Part shown: in pieces, positions 1-7,792 of the stretch
Numbering within the stretch: the stretch's first letter is position 1
How the letters are laid out: every line of letters begins with the position of its first letter
NCBI RefSeq assembly: GCF_044464525.1
Contig: NZ_JBIQLE010000012.1
Span: 1-64,000 of the forward strand
DNA from: Pusillimonas sp044464525
GTDB lineage: Bacteria > Pseudomonadota > Gammaproteobacteria > Burkholderiales > Burkholderiaceae_B
Direction: 5' to 3'
DNA: 64,000 bases
Program-made: the position numbers and the translations under genes
Notes under the pieces: generated by a model
What the model was told of the DNA's origin: nothing
Databases searched by the model: none
Seen by the model: only the letters and a program-made list of their open reading frames with translations

Positions 1-1
1 C

Positions 2-295
2 CACCTGCGCTACATGGTGGGGGGGCGGTCTGCGCTGGCCGAACACGAAATGCTGTTTCGCTTTGAGTTTCCCGAGCGGCCGGGCGCCCTGGCCCGCTTC
101 CTGCAAGCAATGCACCCTGACTGGAACATCAGCCTATTCCACTACCGCAATCAAGGCGACGATTATGGGCGCGTCCTGGTGGGTATCCAATTGCCGCCCG
201 GCAGCAACAAGACAGACGTGAAGGGTTTTTTGGAATCGCTGGGTTATCCATACTGGAACGAGACCAACAACCCCGCTTACCGCTTGTTTCTGTAA
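2..295 (+). CDS. ilvA: Threonine ammonia-lyase (threonine deaminase), C-terminal part
   Basis: Only the last 97 residues are inside the window; the reading frame is open to the left edge. The fragment is the C-terminal ACT-like regulatory domain of biosynthetic threonine deaminase, recognisable from HLRYMVGGR, RFEFPERPGAL and the tail NETNNPAYRLFL. The full enzyme is PLP-dependent and converts threonine to 2-oxobutanoate, the first step of isoleucine synthesis; this domain senses isoleucine and valine. The catalytic PLP domain is outside the window. The gene converges with apt, and a hairpin follows its stop. Confidence 0.9.
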   Translation, partial: HLRYMVGGRSALAEHEMLFRFEFPERPGALARFLQAMHPDWNISLFHYRNQGDDYGRVLVGIQLPPGSNKTDVKGFLESLGYPYWNETNNPAYRLFL

Positions 296-299
296 GCGC

Positions 300-332
300 G
301 CCACAAGCCTTGCCGCTACGGCAGCTTGTGGC
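300..332. terminator. Hairpin between convergent ilvA and apt
   Basis: A perfect 9-bp stem, GCCACAAGC at 300-308 and GCTTGTGGC at 324-332, encloses a loop with a second small stem (GCCG/CGGC). It lies just after the ilvA stop and before the apt stop. Position suggests a bidirectional terminator, but neither strand shows a clear T tract, so the role is inferred. Confidence 0.4.
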
Positions 333-383
333 AAGCCGCCGGTTCGGAAGAAAAGGGGTATGGAGCTGGCCTGCAGCTTCGAC

Positions 384-920
384 TTAGAAGCTGCAGACGC
401 TATAAAGCGGCAGGCCGGTTTCCTTGAGCGCCTTGGAACCGCCCAGCTCGGGCAGGTCGATGATGGAGGCCGCCTCGACCACATTGGCGCCCAGGCGTTG
501 CAAGAGCTTGGCGGCCGCCAGCATGGTTCCGCCGGTGGCGATAAGGTCGTCGATCAGCAATACGCGCTGGCCGGGCTTGACGGCGTCGGAGTGCATCTCG
601 ACCGTGGCGTTGCCGTACTCAAGCGTGTATTCTTCGGCCAATGTGTGGAAAGGCAGCTTGCCTTTTTTTCGCACGGGAACGAACCCCAGATTAAGCTCGT
701 AGGCCAGCACCGAACCCAGGATGAAACCCCGTGCATCGACACCGGCAACCAGGTCGAGCCGCTGGCGCATGTACCGGTAGACGAACAGGTCGACCAGCAC
801 CCGGAACGATTGCGGGTCTTGCAAAACCGGGGTGATATCACGGAAGGTAACGCCGGGCTTGGGCCAATCGGGAACACTGCGTATCGCGTCGCGAACGTAG
901 TTGACGGGATCTTTATGCAT
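384..920 (-). CDS. apt: Adenine phosphoribosyltransferase
   Basis: The 178-residue product is a cytosolic purine-salvage enzyme that makes AMP from adenine and PRPP. The PRPP-binding loop VLLIDDLIATGGTM is at residues 120-133, and the N-terminal VPDWPKPGVTFRDITP stretch is typical of Apt. Length matches the family. It is on the opposite strand to both neighbours (ilvA and kdsD), so it is probably a single-gene transcript starting in the 110-bp gap before kdsD. No oddities seen. Confidence 0.95.
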   Translation of the reverse strand: MHKDPVNYVRDAIRSVPDWPKPGVTFRDITPVLQDPQSFRVLVDLFVYRYMRQRLDLVAGVDARGFILGSVLAYELNLGFVPVRKKGKLPFHTLAEEYTLEYGNATVEMHSDAVKPGQRVLLIDDLIATGGTMLAAAKLLQRLGANVVEAASIIDLPELGGSKALKETGLPLYSVCSF

Positions 921-995
921 GGAAGTAGACGAAGAGTCCTGGGATGGTGTGCAGCAGTAACTATACCTCCAATCAATCCATTAAAGGAGCCGCTT

Positions 996-1024
996 TTGGC
1001 CTTGGGGCGGCCAGCGTTTAAAAT
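996..1024 (+). promoter_or_regulatory. Candidate sigma70 promoter for kdsD
   Basis: TTGGCC at 996-1001 and TAAAAT at 1019-1024 are separated by 17 bp. The -10 box ends only 6 bp before the kdsD ATG, so a transcript from it would be nearly leaderless; there is also no clear Shine-Dalgarno before the ATG. Found by eye only. Confidence 0.35.
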
Positions 1025-1030
1025 CAATCA

Positions 1031-2020
1031 ATGAAAAGCACGCATCCACCGACTGCTTCCGAATCCATCGCCTCGGCGCATCGTACCCTGTCAATCGAAA
1101 GCAGGGCGCTTACCGCGCTGCGCGACCGCCTCGACGACGACTTTGCACGCGCCGTCCAGATGGTGCTGGCTTGCGAAGGCCGCGTCGTCGTCAGCGGCAT
1201 AGGCAAATCGGGCCACATCGCACGCAAGATCGCCGCCACGCTGGCCTCCACGGGCACGCCTTCGTTTTTCATGCACGGCGTCGAAGCGCTGCATGGCGAC
1301 CTGGGCATGCTAACCAGCCGCGACATGGTGCTGGCTATTTCCTATTCCGGCACGGCAAGTGAACTACTCACCGTCCTGACTATCGCCAAACGCATGGGTA
1401 TCCCCCTTATTGCCATTACCGGCCATCCTCAGTCGCAATTAGCCGTCAACGCCGATTTGCACCTTGATGTCCACGTCGAACAAGAAGCCTGCCCGCTCAA
1501 CTTGGCGCCCACCGCCAGCACCACTGCGACGCTGGCCCTGGGCGACGCAATCGCCGTGGCCTGTCTCGAGGCGCGAGGATTCAGCTCGGAAGACTTCGCC
1601 CGCTCGCACCCGGGCGGAGCCCTGGGCAGGCGGCTGCTGACACTGGTTCGCGACATCATGCGGGCAGGCGAGGCGTTGCCCATTGTGCGCACTGACACTC
1701 CCATCCCCAAGGCGCTCGAAGAAATGTCCCGTAAAGGCATGGGCATGACCATCGTCGTCGGCGATGACGGCAGGCCGGTGGGCATCTTCACAGACGGCGA
1801 TCTACGCCGACTGATCTCGTTGCGGGGCGATATCCGCGCCCTGACCGTAATCGACGGCATGTCCCACAATCCCAAGACCGTTGCGCCCGCCTCATTGGCC
1901 GTCGAGGCGGCCACGCTCATGAACGACAACCGCCTGACCCAGGTTCTCGTCGTCGACGAAGACGGGCTACTATTAGGCGCCCTGCACATGCACGACCTGC
2001 TGGCAGCCAAGGTAATCTGA
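1031..2020 (+). CDS. kdsD: Arabinose-5-phosphate isomerase
   Basis: A 329-residue isomerase converting ribulose-5-phosphate to arabinose-5-phosphate, the first committed step to KDO for lipopolysaccharide. An N-terminal SIS sugar-phosphate domain (about residues 40-180, with VVSGIGKSGHIARKIAATLAS and SYSGTASELL) is followed by two CBS domains (about 205-325). It begins the kdsD-kdsC-lptC-lptA-lptB run with very short gaps: kdsC starts 3 bp after its stop. KpsF is a paralogous name, but the conserved LPS-export context favours KdsD. Confidence 0.95.
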   Translation: MKSTHPPTASESIASAHRTLSIESRALTALRDRLDDDFARAVQMVLACEGRVVVSGIGKSGHIARKIAATLASTGTPSFFMHGVEALHGDLGMLTSRDMVLAISYSGTASELLTVLTIAKRMGIPLIAITGHPQSQLAVNADLHLDVHVEQEACPLNLAPTASTTATLALGDAIAVACLEARGFSSEDFARSHPGGALGRRLLTLVRDIMRAGEALPIVRTDTPIPKALEEMSRKGMGMTIVVGDDGRPVGIFTDGDLRRLISLRGDIRALTVIDGMSHNPKTVAPASLAVEAATLMNDNRLTQVLVVDEDGLLLGALHMHDLLAAKVI

Positions 2021-2022
2021 CC

Positions 2023-2625
2023 ATGACACCTGAAATCACTCCTCCCCACCCGGCCGAAGCGCTGATACTGACCAAAGCTCCCGCCGCCGCCGTCGAGCGG
2101 GCCCGCCAAGTGCGTCTCATGGTCTTCGACGTCGACGGCATCCTGACCGACGGCAGCCTCTGGTACGGTGAAAACGGCGAAACCATCAAGCGTTTCAACG
2201 CCCTCGACGGCCACGGCTTGCGCCTGATGCGCGAAGGCGGGGTCGCCGTGGCCCTGATCACAGGCCGCGAAGGCCCCATCCTTTCCCGGCGGGCCGCCGA
2301 ACTGGGCATCTCATTGGTGCTTCAAGGCGTTCGCGACAAGGCCCAGGCTCTTTCAGAGCTGGTGCGGGAACAGGGCCACACCCTCGATCAGGTCGGCTTC
2401 ATGGGCGACGACATCCTAGACTTGGCCGCAATGCAGCGCGTGGGTTTTGCCGCCAGCGTGCCCAACGCTCCGCCATACATTACACAGGCCGCCCATTGGG
2501 TCGCTTCGCGCGAAGGCGGCTACGGCGCCGCACGCGAGTGCTGCGACCTGATCCTGGCCGCCCAGGGGCGCCTTCGTCATTTTTTCTCGCCCAACGCCGT
2601 GATTCTGGGCGGCATCACACAATAA
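2023..2625 (+). CDS. kdsC: 3-deoxy-D-manno-octulosonate-8-phosphate phosphatase
   Basis: A 200-residue HAD-superfamily phosphatase that removes phosphate from KDO-8-phosphate. The nucleophile motif is FDVDGILTDG near residue 35, followed by LITGRE and the acidic motif VGFMGDDILDLAAM. About 25 residues precede the HAD core, slightly more than in the E. coli enzyme. It sits directly between kdsD and lptC, the standard arrangement, and is probably cotranscribed and translationally close to both. Confidence 0.95.
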   Translation: MTPEITPPHPAEALILTKAPAAAVERARQVRLMVFDVDGILTDGSLWYGENGETIKRFNALDGHGLRLMREGGVAVALITGREGPILSRRAAELGISLVLQGVRDKAQALSELVREQGHTLDQVGFMGDDILDLAAMQRVGFAASVPNAPPYITQAAHWVASREGGYGAARECCDLILAAQGRLRHFFSPNAVILGGITQ

Positions 2626-2628
2626 GCC

Positions 2629-3228
2629 ATGAAAGAACGCCTACCGGCGCTGATCGCCATCGCCCTGCTGCTCTTCCTGGTCGTCGGCACGTGGTGGGCG
2701 GCCGACTACACCCAGCGCGCGGTGTCCATAGAGGCTCCCCGTCGCATTACCCACGAGCCGGATGCCTGGTCGACCAACTTCGTCATGGTGCGCACGGATG
2801 CCGACGGCATGGCCGTCAACCGCATGGAAGGCGACTATCTCGAGCACTTTCCCGATGATGACTCGTACGAGGTGAGCCAGGCCCGGGCCATAGGCCAACG
2901 CGCCGACTCGCCCATCACCATCGGCACCTCGGACACGGCCATCATGGACCGCGACGGGTCACGCATCATCATGCGCGGCAACGCCCATTTGCACCGCAAA
3001 CCGTACGAAGACCGCGCCGCACTGGATGTCAACAGCGATGAACTGACACTGCTGCCCGACGAGGATGTGGTCTTCACCGACCTGCCGGCCGTGGTCGTCA
3101 ACGGAAAATCCACCATGGTGGGCACGGGCATGCGGTACGATAACGCCAAGCGCACACTTCAGGTTTTTTCGTCCAGCGACGTGCGGATCTCCGCCGAAGA
3201 CGCCCAGGGCTCCCGTTCAAAAAACTAA
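2629..3228 (+). CDS. lptC: LPS export protein LptC
   Basis: A 199-residue bitopic inner-membrane protein that receives lipopolysaccharide from the LptBFG transporter and passes it to LptA. One N-terminal transmembrane segment (about residues 7-25, IAIALLLFLVVGTWW) is followed by a periplasmic beta-jellyroll region. Sequence conservation in LptC is low, so the call rests on topology, length and position directly between kdsC and lptA. Confidence 0.9.
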   Translation: MKERLPALIAIALLLFLVVGTWWAADYTQRAVSIEAPRRITHEPDAWSTNFVMVRTDADGMAVNRMEGDYLEHFPDDDSYEVSQARAIGQRADSPITIGTSDTAIMDRDGSRIIMRGNAHLHRKPYEDRAALDVNSDELTLLPDEDVVFTDLPAVVVNGKSTMVGTGMRYDNAKRTLQVFSSSDVRISAEDAQGSRSKN

Positions 3229-3247
3229 GGCTCCCAAGAAAACGACC

Positions 3248-3847
3248 ATGAATCCACGACCCTCTGACCGACTCTATCTTTGGCTGTGCGCCGCGGCACT
3301 CGCCTTGGCAACAACGGCTGCCTCCGCCCAGCAGGCCGCCCCCGAGGAAGAGCCCGACACGCTGATTTTGTCCGACACCCTCAATTACAACGACGCCACC
3401 AAAGAAAGCACCTTTACGGGCAATGTCATCATGACGCGAGGCCTCATGACCTTGCACGCCGATACTCTGGTCATGAGCGAAGACCCTGAAGGCTTCCAGC
3501 ACGGCGTTGCCACCGTTTCGGGCACAAGTAAACGGGTCACGGTCCGCCAGGAAAACCCCGAGAAATTCGAGCTGATCGAAGCCGAGGGCTTGCGTGGCGA
3601 ATACAACGGCAAAACCGATGAAATCGAAATGATCGGCCAAGCCATTGTAACTAAATTTATCTGCGGCAAGCCGCTCGACACCATACGTGGCGAACGGGTC
3701 AAGTACAACCAAACCACCAATGTCTACCAAGCCTACGGAGGCCCGCAGTCTTCCGCCCAAGGAGGACGCGTCCGGTCACTGGCTACACCCAGCGCCAAGG
3801 CCGATGCCGCCGCCGAGGCATGCCGGCAAAAATCGAAAAACGGCTGA
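3248..3847 (+). CDS. lptA: LPS transport periplasmic protein LptA
   Basis: A 199-residue periplasmic OstA/LptA-fold protein that bridges LptC to the outer-membrane LptDE complex. The ATG at 3248 is chosen because it places a good signal peptide (LWLCAAALALATTAASA, cleavage near residue 29) at the N terminus. The upstream extension of the same open frame overlaps lptC and reads as non-coding. The mature part has the repeated beta motifs of the family (LNYNDATKESTFTGNVIMTRG). The C terminus is basic. Confidence 0.92.
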   Translation: MNPRPSDRLYLWLCAAALALATTAASAQQAAPEEEPDTLILSDTLNYNDATKESTFTGNVIMTRGLMTLHADTLVMSEDPEGFQHGVATVSGTSKRVTVRQENPEKFELIEAEGLRGEYNGKTDEIEMIGQAIVTKFICGKPLDTIRGERVKYNQTTNVYQAYGGPQSSAQGGRVRSLATPSAKADAAAEACRQKSKNG

Positions 3848-3898
3848 TACGCCCGCCGTGCGCACTCAGCCCCCAGACCTTTTCCTGACAAACCACCT

Positions 3899-4693
3899 AT
3901 GTTTTCTTCCGCCAAGTCGCGCTCCGGCACGACCCGTCCCCCCAGCGACCAGCCGGGCAGCCTGAAAGCGACCGGCCTGCGCAAGACCTACGGCAAACGC
4001 ACGGTCGTACGCGACGTGTCGCTGTCGGTGGACAGCGGCGAAGTCGTGGGGCTGCTTGGCCCCAATGGCGCCGGCAAGACCACCAGCTTCTATATGATCG
4101 TGGGCATCGTACCGACAGACGCCGGGCGCATCGAAATCGACGGCACTCACATCACCGCCATGCCCATGCACAAGCGCGCACGCCTGGGGCTGTCGTATTT
4201 GCCGCAAGACGCATCAGTGTTTCGACGCCTGACAGTAGAAGAGAACATCAGGGCGGTTCTCGAGCTTCAATACGATGCCGACGGACGCGCCCTTTCGTCC
4301 ACACGCATCGGCGAAAGCCTGGAAACCCTTCTGGACGAGCTGCAGATCGGCCACATTCGCCGCAACACGGCAATATCGCTGTCGGGCGGCGAACGCCGCC
4401 GGGTTGAAATCGCCCGCGCCCTGGCCACCAACCCCAGGTTCATCTTGCTGGACGAGCCCTTCGCCGGCGTGGACCCCATCGCGGTAATCGAAATACAGCG
4501 CATCGTGCATTTTCTAAAAGGGCGCAATATCGGCGTTCTGATTACCGATCACAACGTACGCGAAACCCTCGGAATCTGCGACCGGGCCTACATTATCAGC
4601 GAGGGAAAGGTGCTGACCAATGGGCACCCCAGCGAGATCATCGACAACGAGGCCGTGCGCAAGGTTTACCTGGGAAAAAACTTCAAGATGTAG
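3899..4693 (+). CDS. lptB: LPS export ABC transporter ATPase LptB
   Basis: A 264-residue cytosolic ATPase powering LPS extraction by LptFG. Walker A GPNGAGKTT is at about 54-62, the ABC signature is LSGGERRRVEIARAL, and Walker B is FILLDEPFAGVDP. It carries about 25 extra N-terminal residues relative to the 241-residue E. coli protein. In most proteobacteria rpoN follows lptB directly; here the next gene is hpf after a 215-bp gap, so rpoN is missing from this locus. Confidence 0.97.
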   Translation: MFSSAKSRSGTTRPPSDQPGSLKATGLRKTYGKRTVVRDVSLSVDSGEVVGLLGPNGAGKTTSFYMIVGIVPTDAGRIEIDGTHITAMPMHKRARLGLSYLPQDASVFRRLTVEENIRAVLELQYDADGRALSSTRIGESLETLLDELQIGHIRRNTAISLSGGERRRVEIARALATNPRFILLDEPFAGVDPIAVIEIQRIVHFLKGRNIGVLITDHNVRETLGICDRAYIISEGKVLTNGHPSEIIDNEAVRKVYLGKNFKM

Positions 4694-4710
4694 GCGCTGC
4701 GCGCCCTTGC

Positions 4711-4735
4711 GGGCCGAAGCGGCCCTGGGGGTTTT
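4711..4735 (+). terminator. Possible terminator after lptB
   Basis: A 6-bp GC stem, GGGCCG at 4711-4716 and CGGCCC at 4720-4725 with a 3-nt loop, is followed by a G-rich stretch and TTTT at 4732-4735. The T run is not adjacent to the stem, so this is at best a weak intrinsic terminator. Confidence 0.35.
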
Positions 4736-4794
4736 GCCGTATCCGCATATTATGGGGGCTTCTTGATCTTTCTCAAAGAGAGGATTCATCCCAC

Positions 4795-4822
4795 TTGATT
4801 TAGTTTTTTCAGGCGATACACT
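4795..4822 (+). promoter_or_regulatory. Candidate sigma70 promoter for hpf
   Basis: TTGATT (4795-4800) and TACACT (4817-4822) are spaced by 16 bp inside an AT-rich stretch where rpoN would normally lie. It would give hpf its own promoter with an untranslated leader of roughly 80 nt. Found by eye. Confidence 0.4.
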
Positions 4823-4908
4823 GAAACTGTGTCAACTTCATAACAAGGAGAATTTTTCATCCTCACAACGCGCATCCTGCGCACACTGTTACTACAGGAG
4901 AGCGGTAC

Positions 4909-5232
4909 ATGAACCTGAACATCACTGGTCGTCATCTAGAACTCACCCCCGCCATCCGTGCCTATGTCAAGAACAAAATGTCACGGGTTGCACGACATTT
5001 CGACAATGTCATCGACACCCAGGTCATGCTCTCAATAGAGCGTCTGAAACACACTGCCGAGGTCACCATGCGCCTGCGTGGCAAAGATATCCACTGCGAG
5101 GCCTCCGACGAAAATCTCTACGCAGCCATCGACCTGTTGTCCGACAAAATCGATCGCCAGGTCATCAAGTACAAAACCAAGATGCAGGATCATGCCCACG
5201 AGCCTGCCAAAAGGCAGCCAATAGGCGCATAA
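4909..5232 (+). CDS. hpf: Ribosome hibernation-promoting factor, short form
   Basis: A 107-residue protein of the HPF/YfiA family that binds the 30S decoding region in stationary phase and promotes inactive 100S ribosomes. It starts MNLNITGRHLELTPAIRAYV and contains the RVARHFDNVIDTQVMLSIE core. The length is that of short HPF, without the C-terminal dimerisation domain of long HPF. A strong AGGAGAG ribosome-binding site precedes the ATG. It lies upstream of ptsN, as in E. coli. Confidence 0.95.
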   Translation: MNLNITGRHLELTPAIRAYVKNKMSRVARHFDNVIDTQVMLSIERLKHTAEVTMRLRGKDIHCEASDENLYAAIDLLSDKIDRQVIKYKTKMQDHAHEPAKRQPIGA

Positions 5233-5338
5233 CACGCACGCCAGCAATACAGGGTTGCATTCCCGGCGCCAAAGCCGAGGCCTGCACCCTGAAGCCCCCT
5301 CGCCGTATTCGGCACGCAACGTTATCGGGGGGTATACC

Positions 5339-5367
5339 GGGCCCCATTCATTCGACTGGGGCCTTTG
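5339..5367 (+). terminator. Hairpin between hpf and ptsN
   Basis: A 7-bp stem, GGCCCCA at 5340-5346 and TGGGGCC at 5357-5363, has a 10-nt loop and is followed by TTT. It occupies the hpf-ptsN gap. The hairpin overlaps the upstream TTG that would give a longer ptsN, which argues for the downstream ptsN start. Confidence 0.45.
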
Positions 5368-5406
5368 GCTTTCTATGTGGGCTCATATACCCATATAATG
5401 CCCGAT

Positions 5407-5871
5407 ATGAATCTCATGTCGCGTATCCTGCCACTGGAAAACATTGCTCTCGATATCGAGGCCACCAGTAAGAAACGAGCGTTCGAGCAAGCCGGCCTGC
5501 TTTTTGAGAACCATCATGGCATTGCCCGAACCGCCGTTTTCCAAAGCCTGATAGCCCGCGAGCGCCTCGGCTCCACCGCGCTTGGGCACCATATCGCGGT
5601 GCCCCACGGACGCATCAAGGGGCTCAAAGAGCCATGCGCGGCGTTTGTGCGCCTGGCAGACCCGGTACGCTTCGATGCCAGCGACGGCCGACTGGCAAAT
5701 CTGCTGTTCTTTGTCTTGGTGCCCGAAACCGCCACCCAGTTGCACCTCGACCTTTTGGCCGAGATCGCGCGGCTGGTATCGAACCCATCGCTGCGGCAGG
5801 TGCTGTCCACCGAAACCGACCCGGCCGTTATCCATCGCCTGCTTACCACCGACGTCGCCACGGCCGAATAA
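5407..5871 (+). CDS. ptsN: PTS IIA-like nitrogen regulatory protein
   Basis: A EIIA-Ntr protein of about 154 residues, the terminal phosphoacceptor of the nitrogen PTS, which regulates rather than transports. It begins MNLMSRILPLENIALDI, and the phosphorylated histidine is in LGHHIAVPHGRI. ATG 5407 (or 5416) is preferred over the TTG at 5365, whose extra 14 residues read through a hairpin. hprK follows by 15 bp, and rapZ lies just beyond, so regulation is probably linked through HPr phosphorylation. Confidence 0.92.
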   Translation: MNLMSRILPLENIALDIEATSKKRAFEQAGLLFENHHGIARTAVFQSLIARERLGSTALGHHIAVPHGRIKGLKEPCAAFVRLADPVRFDASDGRLANLLFFVLVPETATQLHLDLLAEIARLVSNPSLRQVLSTETDPAVIHRLLTTDVATAE

Positions 5872-5886
5872 GACAAGAAGGCTGCC

Positions 5887-6816
5887 ATGCTGACAGTTCA
5901 GGAACTCATTAACGAAAACTCCGACAAGATTTCGTTCACCTGGGTCGCCGGCGAAGAAGGCTCTGATCGGGTGATCCCCAACGAAGGCCTGTCGGGCGCC
6001 GACCTGGTCGGGCACCTGAATCTGATACATCCGGCGCGCGTCCAGGTATTCGGAAAAGAAGAACTAAGCTACTACATCCGGGTCGAGCCCCGGCGCCGCA
6101 TTCATCATCTCGACGACCTTGTCGCCGGAGGCGTGCCCGCCATCGTTCTGGCCGGCGACCTCAGCGTACCCGACGATCTCAAGCAGTTTTGCCAAGACCA
6201 ACGCATTCCCTTGCTGTCGACGCCCATCGAAGCTGCCGAGCTCATCGAGCTGCTGCGTTTCTATCTGGGCAAGCGACTCGCCCCCAGCACCACCGTGCAC
6301 GGCGTCTTCATGGATGTCCTTGGTCTGGGTGTACTGATCATGGGCGATTCCGGGCTCGGAAAAAGCGAACTCGCGCTTGAGCTTATTTCGCGCGGCCACG
6401 GCCTGGTGGCCGACGACGCGGTCGAACTTTCCCGCATTGCTCCTAATCTCATTGATGGACACTGCCCGCCCCTGCTGCAGAATTTACTCGAAGTGCGCGG
6501 CCTCGGGCTACTCGACATCCGAACCATATTCGGCGAAACCTCGGTGCGCCGTAAAATGAAACTCAAGCTGATCGTTCAGCTTGTACGCCTCAATGCCGAT
6601 GCATTCGAGCGCTTGCCGGTCCAAGACCTTACCCAAGACATTCTTGGCATCCCCATCCGCCGCGTCATGCTGCAAGTGGCCCCGGGCCGGAACCTCGCGG
6701 TGTTGGTCGAAGCAGCCGTGCGCAACACCATTCTTACCTTGCGGGGCATCGACACCATGGGCGACTTCATCGAGCGTCAAGCTTTGGCCATAATGGAAAG
6801 CAGCCGCCCCGATTAG
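5887..6816 (+). CDS. hprK: HPr kinase/phosphorylase
   Basis: A 309-residue bifunctional enzyme that phosphorylates and dephosphorylates HPr on serine. An N-terminal DRTGG-like region (about 1-130) is followed by the kinase domain with P-loop GDSGLGKS at 153-160 and a conserved EVRGLGLLDIRTIFGE segment. Its presence beside ptsN is typical of beta-proteobacteria with an incomplete, regulatory PTS. Length is normal for the family, and it is probably cotranscribed with ptsN. Confidence 0.97.
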   Translation: MLTVQELINENSDKISFTWVAGEEGSDRVIPNEGLSGADLVGHLNLIHPARVQVFGKEELSYYIRVEPRRRIHHLDDLVAGGVPAIVLAGDLSVPDDLKQFCQDQRIPLLSTPIEAAELIELLRFYLGKRLAPSTTVHGVFMDVLGLGVLIMGDSGLGKSELALELISRGHGLVADDAVELSRIAPNLIDGHCPPLLQNLLEVRGLGLLDIRTIFGETSVRRKMKLKLIVQLVRLNADAFERLPVQDLTQDILGIPIRRVMLQVAPGRNLAVLVEAAVRNTILTLRGIDTMGDFIERQALAIMESSRPD

Positions 6817-6845
6817 GGCCAATTCAATACTAGAAGGACAAGCCC

Positions 6846-6926
6846 ATGAGCAGTATCCACACAACGAGGCATCTTGCGTTGGCAGGCGCCCATGCAACAA
6901 GGGCCGTCTGCATTCCGGCATGCTGA
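6846..6926 (+). CDS. Possible 26-residue upstream ORF overlapping the rapZ start
   Basis: An ATG at 6846 preceded by GAAGGA opens a 26-codon frame (begins MSSIHTTRHL, ends AVCIPAC). Its TGA at 6924-6926 lies just past the rapZ ATG at 6920. rapZ itself has no visible Shine-Dalgarno in the 15 bp before its ATG, so translation of this mini-ORF could couple to rapZ. No homolog is recognised; the ORF could be chance. Confidence 0.3.
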   Translation: MSSIHTTRHLALAGAHATRAVCIPAC

Positions 6927-7792
6927 AGATAGTACTGATCACAGGCATTTCGGGCTCAGGCAAATCGGTCGCCTTGCGCCTGCTCGAAGATTCCGGCTAT
7001 TTGTGCGTCGACAATCTTCCTGTACGGTTTTTACATGACTTCATCGCCAGTACCCGGGAAGACGGCCTTGAGCGCGTTGCGGTCGCCATCGACGTGCGCT
7101 CGCCCGGCGAGCTCGAAGATCTGCCCGCGGTCATTACGGCGCTCCGCGCCAGCGGCACCGAGTTCCGCGTCGTCTTCCTTGATTCCAACGACCATACGCT
7201 GCTGCAGCGCTATTCTGAATCGCGTCGGCGGCATCCACTGACAGACCGGCTTACCAAAGACGGCAAATCACCGTCGTTGCAAGAATGTATTGATACCGAG
7301 CGCGAGCTGCTCGCCCCTTTGCGCGAACAAGAACACGTCATCGACACTTCAGACCTGACCCCGGGCCAATTGCGCGCCTGGATGCGCGACCTGGTGCAGG
7401 CCGACCGGTCTTCGGTCGTGCTGACGTTTGAGTCGTTCGCCTACAAGCGTGGCGTACCGGGCGACGCCGACCTGGTATTTGACGTGCGCTGCCTTCCCAA
7501 CCCCCACTACGACCGTGAATTGCGGCCCCTTACGGGGCGAGACGACGCGGTTGCCAAGTGGCTGGCCCAGTTTGGCAGCGTCGAGACCATGATCGAGGAC
7601 ATCGCCGGCTTCATACGCCGCTGGCTGCCTTTGTATATGCAAGATACGCGCAATTACCTGACCGTGGCGGTAGGCTGCACGGGCGGGCAGCATCGGTCGG
7701 TCTATGTTACCGAACAGCTTGCGCGCCGCTTCGCCGATCACTCGCCGCTGCTGATACGCCACCGCAACCAACCGCCGATAGAAATACCATGA
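6920..7792 (+). CDS. rapZ: RNase adapter protein / nucleotide-binding protein RapZ
   Basis: A 290-residue P-loop protein. In E. coli RapZ binds the small RNA GlmZ and directs it to RNase E, controlling glucosamine-6-phosphate synthesis; the RNA target in this organism is unknown. P-loop GISGSGKS is at 9-16, followed by CVDNLPV. The C-terminal part has VAVGCTGGQHRSVYV. Codon start 6920 is supported by alignment of the P-loop distance to the N terminus. Its TGA overlaps the rlpA ATG. Confidence 0.95.
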   Translation: MLKIVLITGISGSGKSVALRLLEDSGYLCVDNLPVRFLHDFIASTREDGLERVAVAIDVRSPGELEDLPAVITALRASGTEFRVVFLDSNDHTLLQRYSESRRRHPLTDRLTKDGKSPSLQECIDTERELLAPLREQEHVIDTSDLTPGQLRAWMRDLVQADRSSVVLTFESFAYKRGVPGDADLVFDVRCLPNPHYDRELRPLTGRDDAVAKWLAQFGSVETMIEDIAGFIRRWLPLYMQDTRNYLTVAVGCTGGQHRSVYVTEQLARRFADHSPLLIRHRNQPPIEIP

